In this document: one piece after another, positions 10,385 through 18,791 of the stretch
Position numbering within the stretch: position 1 is the stretch's first letter
How the letters are laid out: every line of letters begins with the position of its first letter
Assembly: GCF_000424385.1 (NCBI RefSeq)
Contig: NZ_AUJU01000025.1
Span: forward strand, 1 to 64,000
Direction of reading: 5' to 3'
Source: Butyrivibrio sp. LC3010
GTDB taxonomy: Bacteria; Bacillota; Clostridia; Lachnospirales; Lachnospiraceae
DNA: 64,000 nt
Program-made: the position numbers and the translations under genes
Notes under the pieces: generated by a model
Seen by the model: only the letters and a program-made list of their open reading frames with translations
What the model was told of the DNA's origin: nothing
Databases searched by the model: none

Positions 10385-10408
10385 CCGAGGTACTTATAAT
10401 ACGAGTTA
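10382..10408 (+). repeat. GA-clamp palindrome overlapping a stop codon (divergent copy)
   Basis: TAAC (10382-10385, including the TAA stop codon) pairs with GTTA (10405-10408). Inside, a GA at 10387-10388 and a GA at 10403-10404 flank a GTA/TAC stem. This is a loose member of the intergenic hairpin family described at 37530; an extra C and an extra G break the exact pattern. Confidence 0.45.
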
Positions 10409-10454
10409 CAAGCAAGATTGCGAATGATATTTGAAACTATCATAGAAATATATT

Positions 10455-10494
10455 AAGGCTGCCGTTCAGTTTAATTCTGATCGACAGCCTTTTG
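10455..10494. terminator. Shared terminator between convergent genes
   Basis: AAGGCTGCCG pairs imperfectly with CGACAGCCTT, followed by TTTGC on the plus strand. It lies between the CAP-domain gene and the convergent PilZ gene and could serve the plus strand best. Confidence 0.6.
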
Positions 10495-10509
10495 CTTATT
10501 TGCTTTTGT

Positions 10510-12390
10510 TTATTCATTTTTACTGATTCTCTCAAGCTCGATGATATCTGCTATCTGTTCGGGAGAGAGGAAACCATCATTCTGTTTTGGTAAAAACAGG
10601 CCTTCATCTATGGCATTTCCACTTTGGTTAAAGTATCCGTCATAGTCATCAGGAAAAGCTCCGGGATTCTTGGATATTTTCTTATTTCCCAAAGATGGTG
10701 CCCTATCAGGAAGTGAAGCGTTGCTCTTTGAGAAATCATTGGGTATCGAAGCGCTGGTAGCATGTATGACGCCACTTGCCCTTGATATGCCTGTCTGAAC
10801 GGGCTGCTCCTCTGAAGCTTTTGGTTTAGTGTTCTTTTGCGCAGCATTTGAAGGGCTGTTATAAGCATCCACAAATCTCATCTGATGACCGCTTGCAGAG
10901 GAAGTCATTGAGCTTGCCTGCGGAATGGTATTGGCATTTATGTTGTTATCAGTGAGCTTTGTCTTTTTGCGTGGCTTCGATGAGCTGCCGGATGAACCGA
11001 TGAGACTCTTAAGCTCATTCACATCACCCACAATTGATGAGATGAAATCAAGTTTCTTCTTAGTCTGCTCGGACGGATTGAAGTCTCTGCCTTCCAGCTC
11101 TGCAAGATCTGCAACCTGTCTCTTTGAAGTCTGGGTTGCTTTACCCGGTTGTTTCTTTAAATCATCCAGAGGATTAGCAGGCTTTTTGGGATATAACTTT
11201 TTGGCCTTAACCGGGGTTCTGTCCTCGATGGCTGCCAGTTCCTCTTCGTATTGCTGGTCAGGATCCTGACTGTCAAGGGACTTTGTAAGCTCTTTGGGTT
11301 CAGGGACATTCATGCCGGGCGTTCTATCTTCGATGAAAGTAACTTCTTCGAGATCCTTCTCTGCAATATAGGAGGGCTGATTTGCCTCATCTTCAATAGG
11401 ATTCATGTCTGCCACGCGGTTGGCTCTGGCAAGCATGATTTCAGCTTCACTTCGCTCAGGGATAAGATCAGCTGCTTCATCCGGTGACATAAGCTGTGGC
11501 TCAAGATTCTCAGGAGCATTTTCTTTTTCAGGAGGAAGCTCCTGGTAAGTCTGCTGTTCCTGATAAGCGAGAGCAGTCTTTTTGGAAGGAAGCTTTTCAT
11601 ATTTGGAAGTTTTCTCCGTATCTGCTTCATCCTTTGAGGAATCATTGAGTTCCCACTTCCCTGAGTATTTATTCTTTTCATAATCTCTGGAAGCAGCAAG
11701 CTGAGGCACATAGTTCACAGGAATCTTCTTGCCGGAAGCGATGCCTTCATCAGGAGATTTGGCAGTATCGAGGATGTCGTCGACCTTGATGCCGAGCTTT
11801 TCCTTCTTCCTGCTGCGGATGAGAGTTACGAGATCTGCCCCCATGGAATCCAGTGTGCAGCCGATAGCCGGTTGATCGTTCATGGTGAAAATGCGGACTA
11901 CCGTAGCTTCGCAGGCATAGAAATGGAAATATGCAGGATCATATCTGAAGGAAGCTATGACGTGATCTCCCACCTTAACAGAAGCATCTTTGTCAAGAAT
12001 GAATGCGATTCCCCTCATGGAAATATCATAAACAAGAGCATTTCTGATGTCTTTGCTCTCACCGATCCTGATAACTCCGAGTCTGTCTATGTCGTAGCGC
12101 TCGGCAGCTCTGCGGTTTATGATTTTCCCTTCATCGGTGCATCTTATGAGATGGAACTTCCCATACTTTGTCTCGACAGGACCAATGCGATTAGCTTCGA
12201 ATTCGTAGGACCTGCCGTCTCTCTTATTTACCGCTATGATCTTAGACGGACCTGAGAAGGTCAGATCCTCGTCAAAGTAGGTAAGGGAGTCAACAAGAAG
12301 CCCATCACTGACGCCAACTTCCGCCTTTGTAATAAGGAGAATGCCGTGACCGTTGATGGATGCATGAATTTTTATTTTTGAATCTTTCAT
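10510..12390 (-). CDS. PilZ-domain (c-di-GMP-binding) protein with long disordered tail
   Basis: About 626 residues on the minus strand. The N-terminal about 210 residues hold a YcgR-like preface and a PilZ domain with the two c-di-GMP signatures visible: NRRAAERYD (RxxxR type) and DISMRG (D/NxSxxG). The remaining roughly 400 residues are Glu/Pro/Ser/Lys-rich and low in hydrophobics, apparently disordered, with repeated EDRTP motifs. PilZ domains bind c-di-GMP and act on partners; the partner here is unknown. A Met 6 codons upstream (12408) lacks a ribosome site, whereas AAAGGA precedes the start used here; the choice is uncertain. It pairs functionally with the HD-GYP gene at 19818 as a c-di-GMP theme. 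Confidence 0.75.
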   Translation of the reverse strand: MKDSKIKIHASINGHGILLITKAEVGVSDGLLVDSLTYFDEDLTFSGPSKIIAVNKRDGRSYEFEANRIGPVETKYGKFHLIRCTDEGKIINRRAAERYDIDRLGVIRIGESKDIRNALVYDISMRGIAFILDKDASVKVGDHVIASFRYDPAYFHFYACEATVVRIFTMNDQPAIGCTLDSMGADLVTLIRSRKKEKLGIKVDDILDTAKSPDEGIASGKKIPVNYVPQLAASRDYEKNKYSGKWELNDSSKDEADTEKTSKYEKLPSKKTALAYQEQQTYQELPPEKENAPENLEPQLMSPDEAADLIPERSEAEIMLARANRVADMNPIEDEANQPSYIAEKDLEEVTFIEDRTPGMNVPEPKELTKSLDSQDPDQQYEEELAAIEDRTPVKAKKLYPKKPANPLDDLKKQPGKATQTSKRQVADLAELEGRDFNPSEQTKKKLDFISSIVGDVNELKSLIGSSGSSSKPRKKTKLTDNNINANTIPQASSMTSSASGHQMRFVDAYNSPSNAAQKNTKPKASEEQPVQTGISRASGVIHATSASIPNDFSKSNASLPDRAPSLGNKKISKNPGAFPDDYDGYFNQSGNAIDEGLFLPKQNDGFLSPEQIADIIELERISKNE

Positions 12391-12572
12391 TATGTCCTTT
12401 AGTTTCATATAAATATTTTATAACAACAAAAATACCTTCGCAATTACTAAAGGAAAACAGTTTTTATCCGATATATAGGTTGAGAATGAGGATGGCGGAG
12501 CTATCTTCCTTCGAAGTATTTAGCTGGGCAGACCCGTGATGGGTGTGCTCATTTTTTTGAGCATGCAAGTCG

Positions 12573-12599
12573 ACTTGGCGAGGTCTTTTCGAGTCTGGT
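12573..12599 (+). repeat. GA-clamp palindrome
   Basis: Arms ACT-T-GGC and GTC-T-GGT flank GA-GG-TCTTT-TC-GA. The inner triplet GGC/GTC and outer ACT/GGT use G-U pairs, so the fold is kept in RNA although the DNA arms are imperfect. It matches the consensus layout of the copies at 27279, 37530 and 37574. Confidence 0.7.
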
Positions 12600-12617
12600 A
12601 GAGTTTGCTTGAGCAGA

Positions 12618-12648
12618 GTACCGGCGAGATATTCCACGAGCTTAGTGC
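12618..12648 (+). repeat. GA-clamp palindrome, decayed copy
   Basis: Aligns with the 37530 copy over GAGCAGAG..AC and AGTGCGAGC. The inner stem GGC/GCT and both GA dinucleotides remain, but the outer arm no longer pairs. It sits about 20 bp after the copy at 12573, the same paired arrangement as at 27.3 and 37.5 kb. Confidence 0.5.
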
Positions 12649-12680
12649 GAGCTTGCTGCAACATTTGGAGGGAAGTGCTT

Positions 12681-13793
12681 ATGAGAATTACAGGCAGTAC
12701 GGTTAACCTTGTTTCAGAAAGGAAGTATCAGGAAAACTACAGTATCACTAAGGAAAACGGAATAATGGCATCATCTTTAATCGGAGATGGCATCGGGAGC
12801 TTTAGAAAGCTTTTGACATCTACAGGAAAAGAGAATGGAGCAATAGAAGAGAAGAACAAAGGGACTAATCCCGGAATAGAACAGGAGGGGGAGAAACCTC
12901 TTTTTACAAATTATAATGCTGACGGCGGGTATGCTGTGCAGAATGATTCACCGCTCATGTCCAGAATGTCTGAGATTGAAAACATCAGGATGCAGATTAT
13001 GGAACGGCTTTTGAACATCATGCAGATTCTTTATGAAGGTATGCCCTCGGGAAGCGGGAAAAGCAGAATGCAGGAATACATGAGGGGCCTTAGCGAAAAA
13101 ATGAGTGCAGGGTCTTTTCAGTGGATGTCAGTGTCTACCACTACTTATGTCCATACAGTCTCGGAACAGACAGCTTTTTCTGCTCAGGGCATTGCCAGGA
13201 CGGAAGATGGCAGGGAACTGAATTTTGGTGTGAATGTAACCATGTCGAGGCAGTTTTCAGAGGCTATTGGTGTCATGCATATAAGGCCGGCTCAGCTTAT
13301 TGATCCACTAGTAATAAATGTAGGAAACGGAATAACAGGAATCTCTGATCAGACCTTTACTTTTGACCTGGACGCTGATGGCACTGAGGATGAGATAAAA
13401 AGCCTCGCACCCGGAAGCGGGTTCCTTGCTTATGACAAAAATGGTGACGGAATAATAAATGACGGGAATGAGCTTTTTGGAACAAGAAGCGGCGACGGAT
13501 TTGCAGAGCTTTCAGGATACAATCTTGATGGCAATGACTGGATAGATGAGAATGATGAGATCTATGAAAAATTACGTGTCTGGTGCAGAGATGAAGAGGG
13601 GCGTGAGACTCTTATGACTTTGAAGGAAGCCGATGTTGGTGCAATCTATCTTGGGCAGGCAAAGACGGAATTTACTTCTCAGGGAAGTGATTTTATGGTC
13701 AATGCACAGTTTAGGGCAAGTGGTGTTTTTCTAAGGGAATCCACAGGACAGGCAGGTACAGTTCAACAGATTGATCTGGCTAAAATGGCGTGA
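12681..13793 (+). CDS. Conserved hypothetical protein with EF-hand-like calcium loops
   Basis: 370 residues. There is no signal peptide. The C-terminal half carries three Asp-rich loops of calcium-binding type: DLDADGTEDE, DKNGDGIINDGNELFG and NLDGNDWIDENDEIYE (about residues 225-300). The spacing fits EF-hand/dockerin-type or related calcium loops. The N-terminal half is helical and polar with no recognised domain. Proteins of this shape occur in several Firmicutes and Proteobacteria without known function; I assign none. The start is chosen at the ATG after GGAGG; a 24-codon in-frame extension upstream lies in repeat sequence and is unlikely to be translated. Confidence 0.65.
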   Translation: MRITGSTVNLVSERKYQENYSITKENGIMASSLIGDGIGSFRKLLTSTGKENGAIEEKNKGTNPGIEQEGEKPLFTNYNADGGYAVQNDSPLMSRMSEIENIRMQIMERLLNIMQILYEGMPSGSGKSRMQEYMRGLSEKMSAGSFQWMSVSTTTYVHTVSEQTAFSAQGIARTEDGRELNFGVNVTMSRQFSEAIGVMHIRPAQLIDPLVINVGNGITGISDQTFTFDLDADGTEDEIKSLAPGSGFLAYDKNGDGIINDGNELFGTRSGDGFAELSGYNLDGNDWIDENDEIYEKLRVWCRDEEGRETLMTLKEADVGAIYLGQAKTEFTSQGSDFMVNAQFRASGVFLRESTGQAGTVQQIDLAKMA

Positions 13794-13834
13794 CTATGTT
13801 TTGCTGTTGAACAGTAACCAGTAATGACTATGTT
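13791..13834 (+). repeat. Solo end of the MITE-like repeat between 10-bp direct repeats
   Basis: TGACTATGTT occurs at 13791-13800 (its TGA is the stop codon of the upstream gene) and again at 13825-13834. Between them is TGAACAGTAAC (13808-13818), identical to the terminal repeat of the element at 20482-20625. This looks like a remnant or internally deleted copy flanked by a target duplication, though chance is not excluded. Confidence 0.4.
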
Positions 13835-13906
13835 AAAGCAATGTACTAAAGTTGACGGTTTTATGTTAAAATAATTCTAACTATATTTGTTGGGGGAGTA
13901 TTACTT

Positions 13907-16672
13907 ATGGGGACCAATCATAGAATCCATTTCGGATTCCTTTTTCACGTAAACTTCTATCATGCACACCTTGGGGATACTAACGATGAACGGGGCTTTG
14001 GAAGAGATTTATCCAGAATTCGTGAGATCCTGGAGGTTTTAAAAAAGGCTAATAATGACGGTCAGCCGGTGCAGGCGACATGGGATTTTGAAAATGATTA
14101 TACGCTTGGAAGAATACTTCCATCACTTGGACCTGATGTAATTGACAGCGTCAAGGCGAGAATCAGGGAGAGAGGTGACGAGCTCGTTCTTTCAGGAAGG
14201 CATGCGAATCTTTTTGCCGGGATGACAGGAAAAGAACTGGCTTTTTCACTGCATTATAAGTCAAACGAGCTTGGAGAAACTTCAGATGTCCTTCGTGCTG
14301 AGGGAGATATTTTCACTCCTGCCATGATTGGAAGATTGAGGAAAGCCGGGATAAACACGGTCCTTCTTGGCAACAGTAATGTCGGACCTAATGCACTTTC
14401 AGGTGTTGGGAAGGAGTTTAGAAAGTCTGAGTATGCAACCTATAATCCCGGAATCTACAGGCATGGGAATAATTCAATAAATGTGATTCCTGTCTATACT
14501 CCCGCAGACTGGATCGAAGAGGGGTCAATGACAAGATTTCTCAGTAATCTTCATGCAAAGCAGATTTCAGGTGAGATCGAAGGTGATTTGTTTGTTCTTG
14601 CAGGGGCAGATGTAACAAGCCCATGGTGGGAACCTATGGAGATAAGGAGTCTCTTCAGAAGAGCTGCCGGGACTGAGGGACTTGCAGGATTTTTGAGAGC
14701 ATTAAGAAAGCTTGATTTTGTTTCCTACAACACTCCGAGTGGTTATTTATATGATCATGCTCCTGTGTGCGAGATGTCGTTTTCGGGAGATGTGGGCTGC
14801 GGAACCAGCGGAGATCTGTCCAATTACGGAGAACTTCCCTATGACAGACTGATATGGACAAGAATTGAGAGAGCCCGTATGGGAAGCAAGATTTATAACG
14901 CAGAGAGGGTTTCGGATTCTCTTGCGGAACGTACAAAGCTTCTTTGTGCTTCAGATTTTGGACCTTTTTCACCGGCACCTGCCAGCGACAGATTTGCACA
15001 TGCTAACAGGCTTTCAAAGGAAGTTCAGAAGATTGAGAGAAAAGCCATTAATTCAAAAGAGGTGTCCATGAGAACAAGCGGGCGCCAGAGGCTTAACAAC
15101 AGTGCTGCCGGAAAACATGCTTATTCCAGGAGAAAGGATGAAGAGGAGAGGAATTCTTTCATTATCATGAATCCTGCTGGGCAAAAGACTGTAACTTTTC
15201 AGCTTGCCATAGACAGTGGCATGTGTCCGAAGGTTTCAACTCTTGTGCTTGAATGTGATGAATGCCAGATAAATGCTTATACGGCAGTTGAGATGAGCAG
15301 GGAAAACGGATATGTGAATTCTGTTTTTGTGATCATGAGATTTGCCGAGGCTCAGGGAATCTACAAGATTTATTATCATTTTGACCGCACCGATATTCCA
15401 AAGGAACGGCATAAACCGCTTATAGAGCTTACTCCGGAAGATCATCCTGTTTTCCGTGCGGAAGGTGCCATGAAGAGACTTCTTGAGGCTCAGGGGAAAT
15501 TAAAAAAGGAACCGGAGCCTGTAAAAGAGGAGAATAAAGCCGTGGCTGACCGCATTGCTGCCATGAACAGCGCAAAAAATGCAGGAAAAGGAGCAAGCCT
15601 TAACTCAAACGGAGAGAGGGAGAGTTATATTATCACAAGCCCCGGTCAGAAGCTCAAAATCGTTTTAAGCGGTACGGGAACCAGTAAAGGAAAAATCCGG
15701 GAGGTCTTCTACGGAGATGAGAGGATCGGTGATGAGCAGTTTTTATCTTCGTTTGTAAAAAGCGGTGGAAGCAGAAGTGAATTTATATGTGAGGATGTGA
15801 CTGCTGCTGAATTCGCAGGAAAAGGCGATGGGGTGATGATAACCGGATCAGTTCATGCAAACGGTGAAAATGCTCCCGGAAAATATAAAATGCAGATAAT
15901 TAAGACACCGGCACTTAAGGGTATCGATGGTATATTTATTCAGATGGATGTTACATATCCTGATGTTTCAGGGCATGGAGAGGCGGTGCTTGAGGAGGTT
16001 GCACCTTTTGAGATTTCGCCCCAGTATCGCGCCGGAGTCTCTGTCATAAGAAAGAGCTTTACAGGAGATGTGAGTGATTTTCCTGTTTCGGTTTTTGGAA
16101 AATCTGTCAGGGGAAATGATAATCTGCAGTCCTTTAACCATCAGCTTACAGCCGGTATAGTTGGAGCAAAGGGCGCTCTTTCGGGATTTCTTCTTGGAAT
16201 GACGAGATCAGTCCTTGGGGGAATGGCGGTTTGCCCCGGGCGCCTCATGACGGATGGAGAGGGTCAGCACCTTAGTCTTAATCCCTATGGTACCTATGGT
16301 ATACGTGAAAAAAAGTATCCCTCAAAGAGCGATGGCCTTTTGCAGAAATATGCGGACATGTTGATAAATGATAAGCCGGTCAACACGGCAGCTGCCTACA
16401 GCGGAGTAAGAGAAAGATTCTGCATGTGTCTTACAGGCTTTGGCGGCGCAAGACCCACGGAAACACTGGTAGCTGAGCTTTCAGCCTTTTGTGATGGCGC
16501 TGTTATCTGTGGTGACGAGACAGGAGTTATTCATCCGTTTGAAGGAGATAACGTTATTTTGCCAAGAGCATTTGCGGATATTCAGGGAGACAGCACAAGG
16601 CGCGAGGAGCCTGCTGCAGCCAAGCAGTTAAAGGCAGAGCTTGCCAGGTTTTTAAATCATCGTCGTAAATAG
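13907..16672 (+). CDS. Large GH38/GH57-like glycoside hydrolase family protein
   Basis: 921 residues, no signal peptide, so probably cytoplasmic. The N-terminal about 330 residues resemble the catalytic barrel of GH38/GH57-type enzymes: an early His-rich strand (FLFHVNFYHAHLGD), TWDFENDYTLG, an RGDELVLSGRHANLFAGMT stretch, and FTPAMIGRLRKAGINTVLLG. A Lys/Glu-rich linker (about 505-560) leads to a beta-rich C-terminal part. The family call is a resemblance from fold-level motifs, and the substrate is unknown. The GGGGGAG ribosome site fixes the start. It is followed by the glnA leader and is transcriptionally independent of it. Confidence 0.45.
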   Translation: MGTNHRIHFGFLFHVNFYHAHLGDTNDERGFGRDLSRIREILEVLKKANNDGQPVQATWDFENDYTLGRILPSLGPDVIDSVKARIRERGDELVLSGRHANLFAGMTGKELAFSLHYKSNELGETSDVLRAEGDIFTPAMIGRLRKAGINTVLLGNSNVGPNALSGVGKEFRKSEYATYNPGIYRHGNNSINVIPVYTPADWIEEGSMTRFLSNLHAKQISGEIEGDLFVLAGADVTSPWWEPMEIRSLFRRAAGTEGLAGFLRALRKLDFVSYNTPSGYLYDHAPVCEMSFSGDVGCGTSGDLSNYGELPYDRLIWTRIERARMGSKIYNAERVSDSLAERTKLLCASDFGPFSPAPASDRFAHANRLSKEVQKIERKAINSKEVSMRTSGRQRLNNSAAGKHAYSRRKDEEERNSFIIMNPAGQKTVTFQLAIDSGMCPKVSTLVLECDECQINAYTAVEMSRENGYVNSVFVIMRFAEAQGIYKIYYHFDRTDIPKERHKPLIELTPEDHPVFRAEGAMKRLLEAQGKLKKEPEPVKEENKAVADRIAAMNSAKNAGKGASLNSNGERESYIITSPGQKLKIVLSGTGTSKGKIREVFYGDERIGDEQFLSSFVKSGGSRSEFICEDVTAAEFAGKGDGVMITGSVHANGENAPGKYKMQIIKTPALKGIDGIFIQMDVTYPDVSGHGEAVLEEVAPFEISPQYRAGVSVIRKSFTGDVSDFPVSVFGKSVRGNDNLQSFNHQLTAGIVGAKGALSGFLLGMTRSVLGGMAVCPGRLMTDGEGQHLSLNPYGTYGIREKKYPSKSDGLLQKYADMLINDKPVNTAAAYSGVRERFCMCLTGFGGARPTETLVAELSAFCDGAVICGDETGVIHPFEGDNVILPRAFADIQGDSTRREEPAAAKQLKAELARFLNHRRK

Positions 16673-16709
16673 TATTGACGCAGATGGGAATTATTTGATA
16701 TTGTTAACT

Positions 16710-16755
16710 AAGGCAAAGGCGCCATCCTGAAGGGAAAGTGTCTTTGCCTTTTTTA
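16710..16755 (+). promoter_or_regulatory. glnA leader: ANTAR-type hexaloop hairpin overlapping a terminator
   Basis: AAGGCAAAG (16710-16718) pairs with CTTTGCCTT (16742-16750), extended by G-U/C-G pairs, followed by TTTTT, which makes an intrinsic terminator. Its 5' arm alternatively forms GGC-[AAAGGC]-GCC (16712-16723). That is a six-base loop with A at position 1 and G at position 4, the signature of RNA hairpins bound by ANTAR antiterminator proteins. The ANTAR gene lies downstream at 18203. The second (upstream) hexaloop expected of these targets is not obvious. Confidence 0.6.
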
Positions 16756-16831
16756 TTATAATAATATTTAAGCTTCAAATAGCTATTGCATAAAATAGTG
16801 CTCCGGAATGAGAGTACGGAAAAGAGGAAAA

Positions 16832-18184
16832 ATGGGAAAGCTTACCAAAAAGGATATTTTCAGAATTGTTAATGAAGAAGATGTTGCATTCATAAGACTT
16901 CAGTTCTGTGATATTTTCGGGACTCCGAAAAATATAGCTATAACAACAGGGCAGCTTGAAAATGCACTTAATAACGAGTGTATGTTTGACGGTTCTGCTA
17001 TAGAAGGTTTTACCGGAATGGAGGATGAAACATCTGATACAGCTTTGAGTGAAATGTATCTCTATCCTGATCTCGACAGTTTTCAGATATATCCCTGGAG
17101 ACCACAGAGCGGTAAAGTTGCAAGAATGTTCTGTGATGTTTATACCGCAGACAGAAAGCCTTTTTCCGGTGATCCAAGAAGTATCCTGAAAAGAGTTCTT
17201 GATGAGGCAAAGGATATGGGACTTACTTTTAAAGCTGATCCTGAGCTTGAGTTTTTCCTGTTTGATCTTGATGATGAAGGACAGCCCACTACCGAAACCC
17301 ATGAAAATGCCGGCTATTTTGATCTGGCACCTGCAGACCAGGGAGAGAATGTAAGACGAGATATTATCATGAACCTTGAGGAACTTGATTTTAATATAAC
17401 CTCGTCTCACCATGAGATTTCTCCGGCACAGCATGAGATAGACTTTACAGAGGATGATGCCGAGAGGATGGCTGATATGATTATGACCTTCAAGATGGCG
17501 GTGAAGACAATCGCAAAGAGACACGGGCTTTATGCGACTTTCATGCCAAAGCCGAAGGAGGGCGTAAACGGCTCAGGTATGCATATCAATATTCTGTGCG
17601 AGGATGAGAATGGAAATGATATGTTTTCCGAGGAAGGCAGTCTTACAGATCTTGCAAAGGAATTTATAGCAGGTGTCCTTGATCATATTTGTGGTATGAC
17701 GCTTGTGACAAACCCTGGTGTTAATTCTTACAAGAGACTTGTTCCCGGGTATGATGCGCCTGTGAATGTTTCATGGTCATCATCTGCAGCCAACAGGAGT
17801 GCACTTATAAGGATTCCGTCCATGACAGGGAAAAATGCGAGAATCGAGCTGAGAAATCCCGATGCAACCTGCAATCCTTATCTTGCTATTGCGCTTATTC
17901 TGGCAGCAGGTATGGATGGCATAAAACGAGGACTCACACCGCCTGAAGAATTAAAGGTGAATCTGAAAAACAAGACGGATGATGAGCTTAGAAAGACGAA
18001 GCTTTCAACTCTTCCCGAAACTCTTGGTGAAGCGATAGAGAGTTATCAGAAGGATGAATTTGTTAAGAAGGTTCTTGGCGATACGGTATATGATATATAT
18101 CTTGATGCCAAGAGAAAAGAATGGAAGAATTTCCGCACCTGTGTAACACAGTGGGAAATAAGAGAGTATCTTAATAAACAGTAA
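16832..18184 (+). CDS. glnA: Glutamine synthetase, type I
   Basis: 450 residues, the length of short GSI-alpha enzymes. It makes glutamine from glutamate, ammonia and ATP in the cytoplasm, as a dodecamer. Visible motifs: FDGSAIEGF (beta-grasp domain), DPELEFFLFD (metal/ammonium site), ASSHHE-equivalent ITSSHHEISPAQHEIDF, FMPKPKEGVNGSGMH (ATP site), NPGVNSYKRLVPGYDAPV and RIELRNPDATCNPYLA. The ATG at 16832 is preceded by AGAGGAAAA; the in-frame ATG at 16808 is less likely. The ANTAR regulator gene follows after 18 bp, and the leader terminator suggests control by antitermination. Confidence 0.96.
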   Translation: MGKLTKKDIFRIVNEEDVAFIRLQFCDIFGTPKNIAITTGQLENALNNECMFDGSAIEGFTGMEDETSDTALSEMYLYPDLDSFQIYPWRPQSGKVARMFCDVYTADRKPFSGDPRSILKRVLDEAKDMGLTFKADPELEFFLFDLDDEGQPTTETHENAGYFDLAPADQGENVRRDIIMNLEELDFNITSSHHEISPAQHEIDFTEDDAERMADMIMTFKMAVKTIAKRHGLYATFMPKPKEGVNGSGMHINILCEDENGNDMFSEEGSLTDLAKEFIAGVLDHICGMTLVTNPGVNSYKRLVPGYDAPVNVSWSSSAANRSALIRIPSMTGKNARIELRNPDATCNPYLAIALILAAGMDGIKRGLTPPEELKVNLKNKTDDELRKTKLSTLPETLGEAIESYQKDEFVKKVLGDTVYDIYLDAKRKEWKNFRTCVTQWEIREYLNKQ

Positions 18185-18202
18185 AAAACGAGGAACCGGT
18201 AG

Positions 18203-18754
18203 TTGCAGAATATTATCTTGGCATTCGCAAAGCAGGAGGATGCGCTGAATTTCAAAAGTATATTGATGCGTGGCGGATTTGAGCCTGCCTATGTATGTCT
18301 GACCGGTGCACAGGCCCTTTCAGCAATGGAAAACCTGGGCAACGGTGTGATAATCTGCGGCTATCGCCTTGGAGATATGCTCAGTACGGAACTGTACGAG
18401 GAAATGTCTGAGTATTTTAAAATGCTTCTTATCGCCAGTAAATCAAAGGCTGACGATCTTGATTTTTATGGGAAAGACAATATTGTCTATCTTCCCACTC
18501 CCCTAAAAAAGGATGACCTTTTTTCAACTGTATCCATGATGATCGAGGGCGTTGCGACAAGACGCAAGAAGGTCAAAGAAAAACGCCGCTTTAGAAGCAG
18601 CGAGGATCAGAAAATAATTGACAGTGCAAAGTCACTCCTTATGGAGCGTCACAACATGACCGAGCCTGAAGCGCATAAATATCTGCAGAAGTGCTCAATG
18701 GACTCCGGAACCTCCCTCCTTGAAACGGCCGAAATGGTGATAGCACTTAAGTGA
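18203..18754 (+). CDS. ANTAR-domain RNA-binding response regulator
   Basis: 183 residues from a TTG start preceded by GAGGAA. The N-terminal about 115 residues are a receiver-like domain that appears to lack the usual phospho-acceptor aspartate pocket (VIICGYRLGDML in place of the canonical D). A basic linker (TRRKKVKEKRRFRSSED) leads to a C-terminal ANTAR domain with the family's Ala/aromatic-type pattern (IIDSAKSLLMERHNMTEPEAHKYLQKCSMDSG). ANTAR proteins bind paired hexaloop hairpins in leaders and prevent termination. The position directly after glnA, and the hexaloop in the glnA leader, suggest glnA is its target. Confidence 0.85.
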   Translation: MQNIILAFAKQEDALNFKSILMRGGFEPAYVCLTGAQALSAMENLGNGVIICGYRLGDMLSTELYEEMSEYFKMLLIASKSKADDLDFYGKDNIVYLPTPLKKDDLFSTVSMMIEGVATRRKKVKEKRRFRSSEDQKIIDSAKSLLMERHNMTEPEAHKYLQKCSMDSGTSLLETAEMVIALK

Positions 18755-18791
18755 GCTCTTAGCGAGGTACTTTCGAGCTTAGAGCTCACTT
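18749..18791 (+). repeat. GA-clamp palindrome spanning the stop codon of the ANTAR gene
   Basis: The most perfect copy. AAGTGAGCTCT (18749-18759) pairs fully with AGAGCTCACTT (18781-18791); inside, T, AGC, GA, GG, TACTT, TC, GA, GCT, T. The stop codon TGA (18752-18754) is inside the left arm. There is no T tract, so it is not a standard terminator. Confidence 0.85.

Larger units (their letters stand above)
12409..12680. other. Repeat-rich intergenic region between PilZ gene and calcium-loop gene
   Basis: No gene. It holds a hairpin ACCC/GGGT near 12534-12547, GTGCTC/GAGCAT around a T run (12545-12564), and two GA-clamp palindromes (listed separately). An ORF that begins at 12609 in frame with the next gene is spurious upstream sequence: the ribosome site GGAGG (about 12667) supports the ATG at 12681. 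Confidence 0.55.

Noticed and set aside
12609-12680. Upstream extension of the calcium-loop gene
   Set aside because: It lies within palindromic repeat DNA; GGAGG near 12667 supports the ATG at 12681.
18749-18791. Reading the perfect palindrome as an ordinary intrinsic terminator
   Set aside because: No T tract follows either side, and the same clamp core recurs at sites that already have separate terminators.
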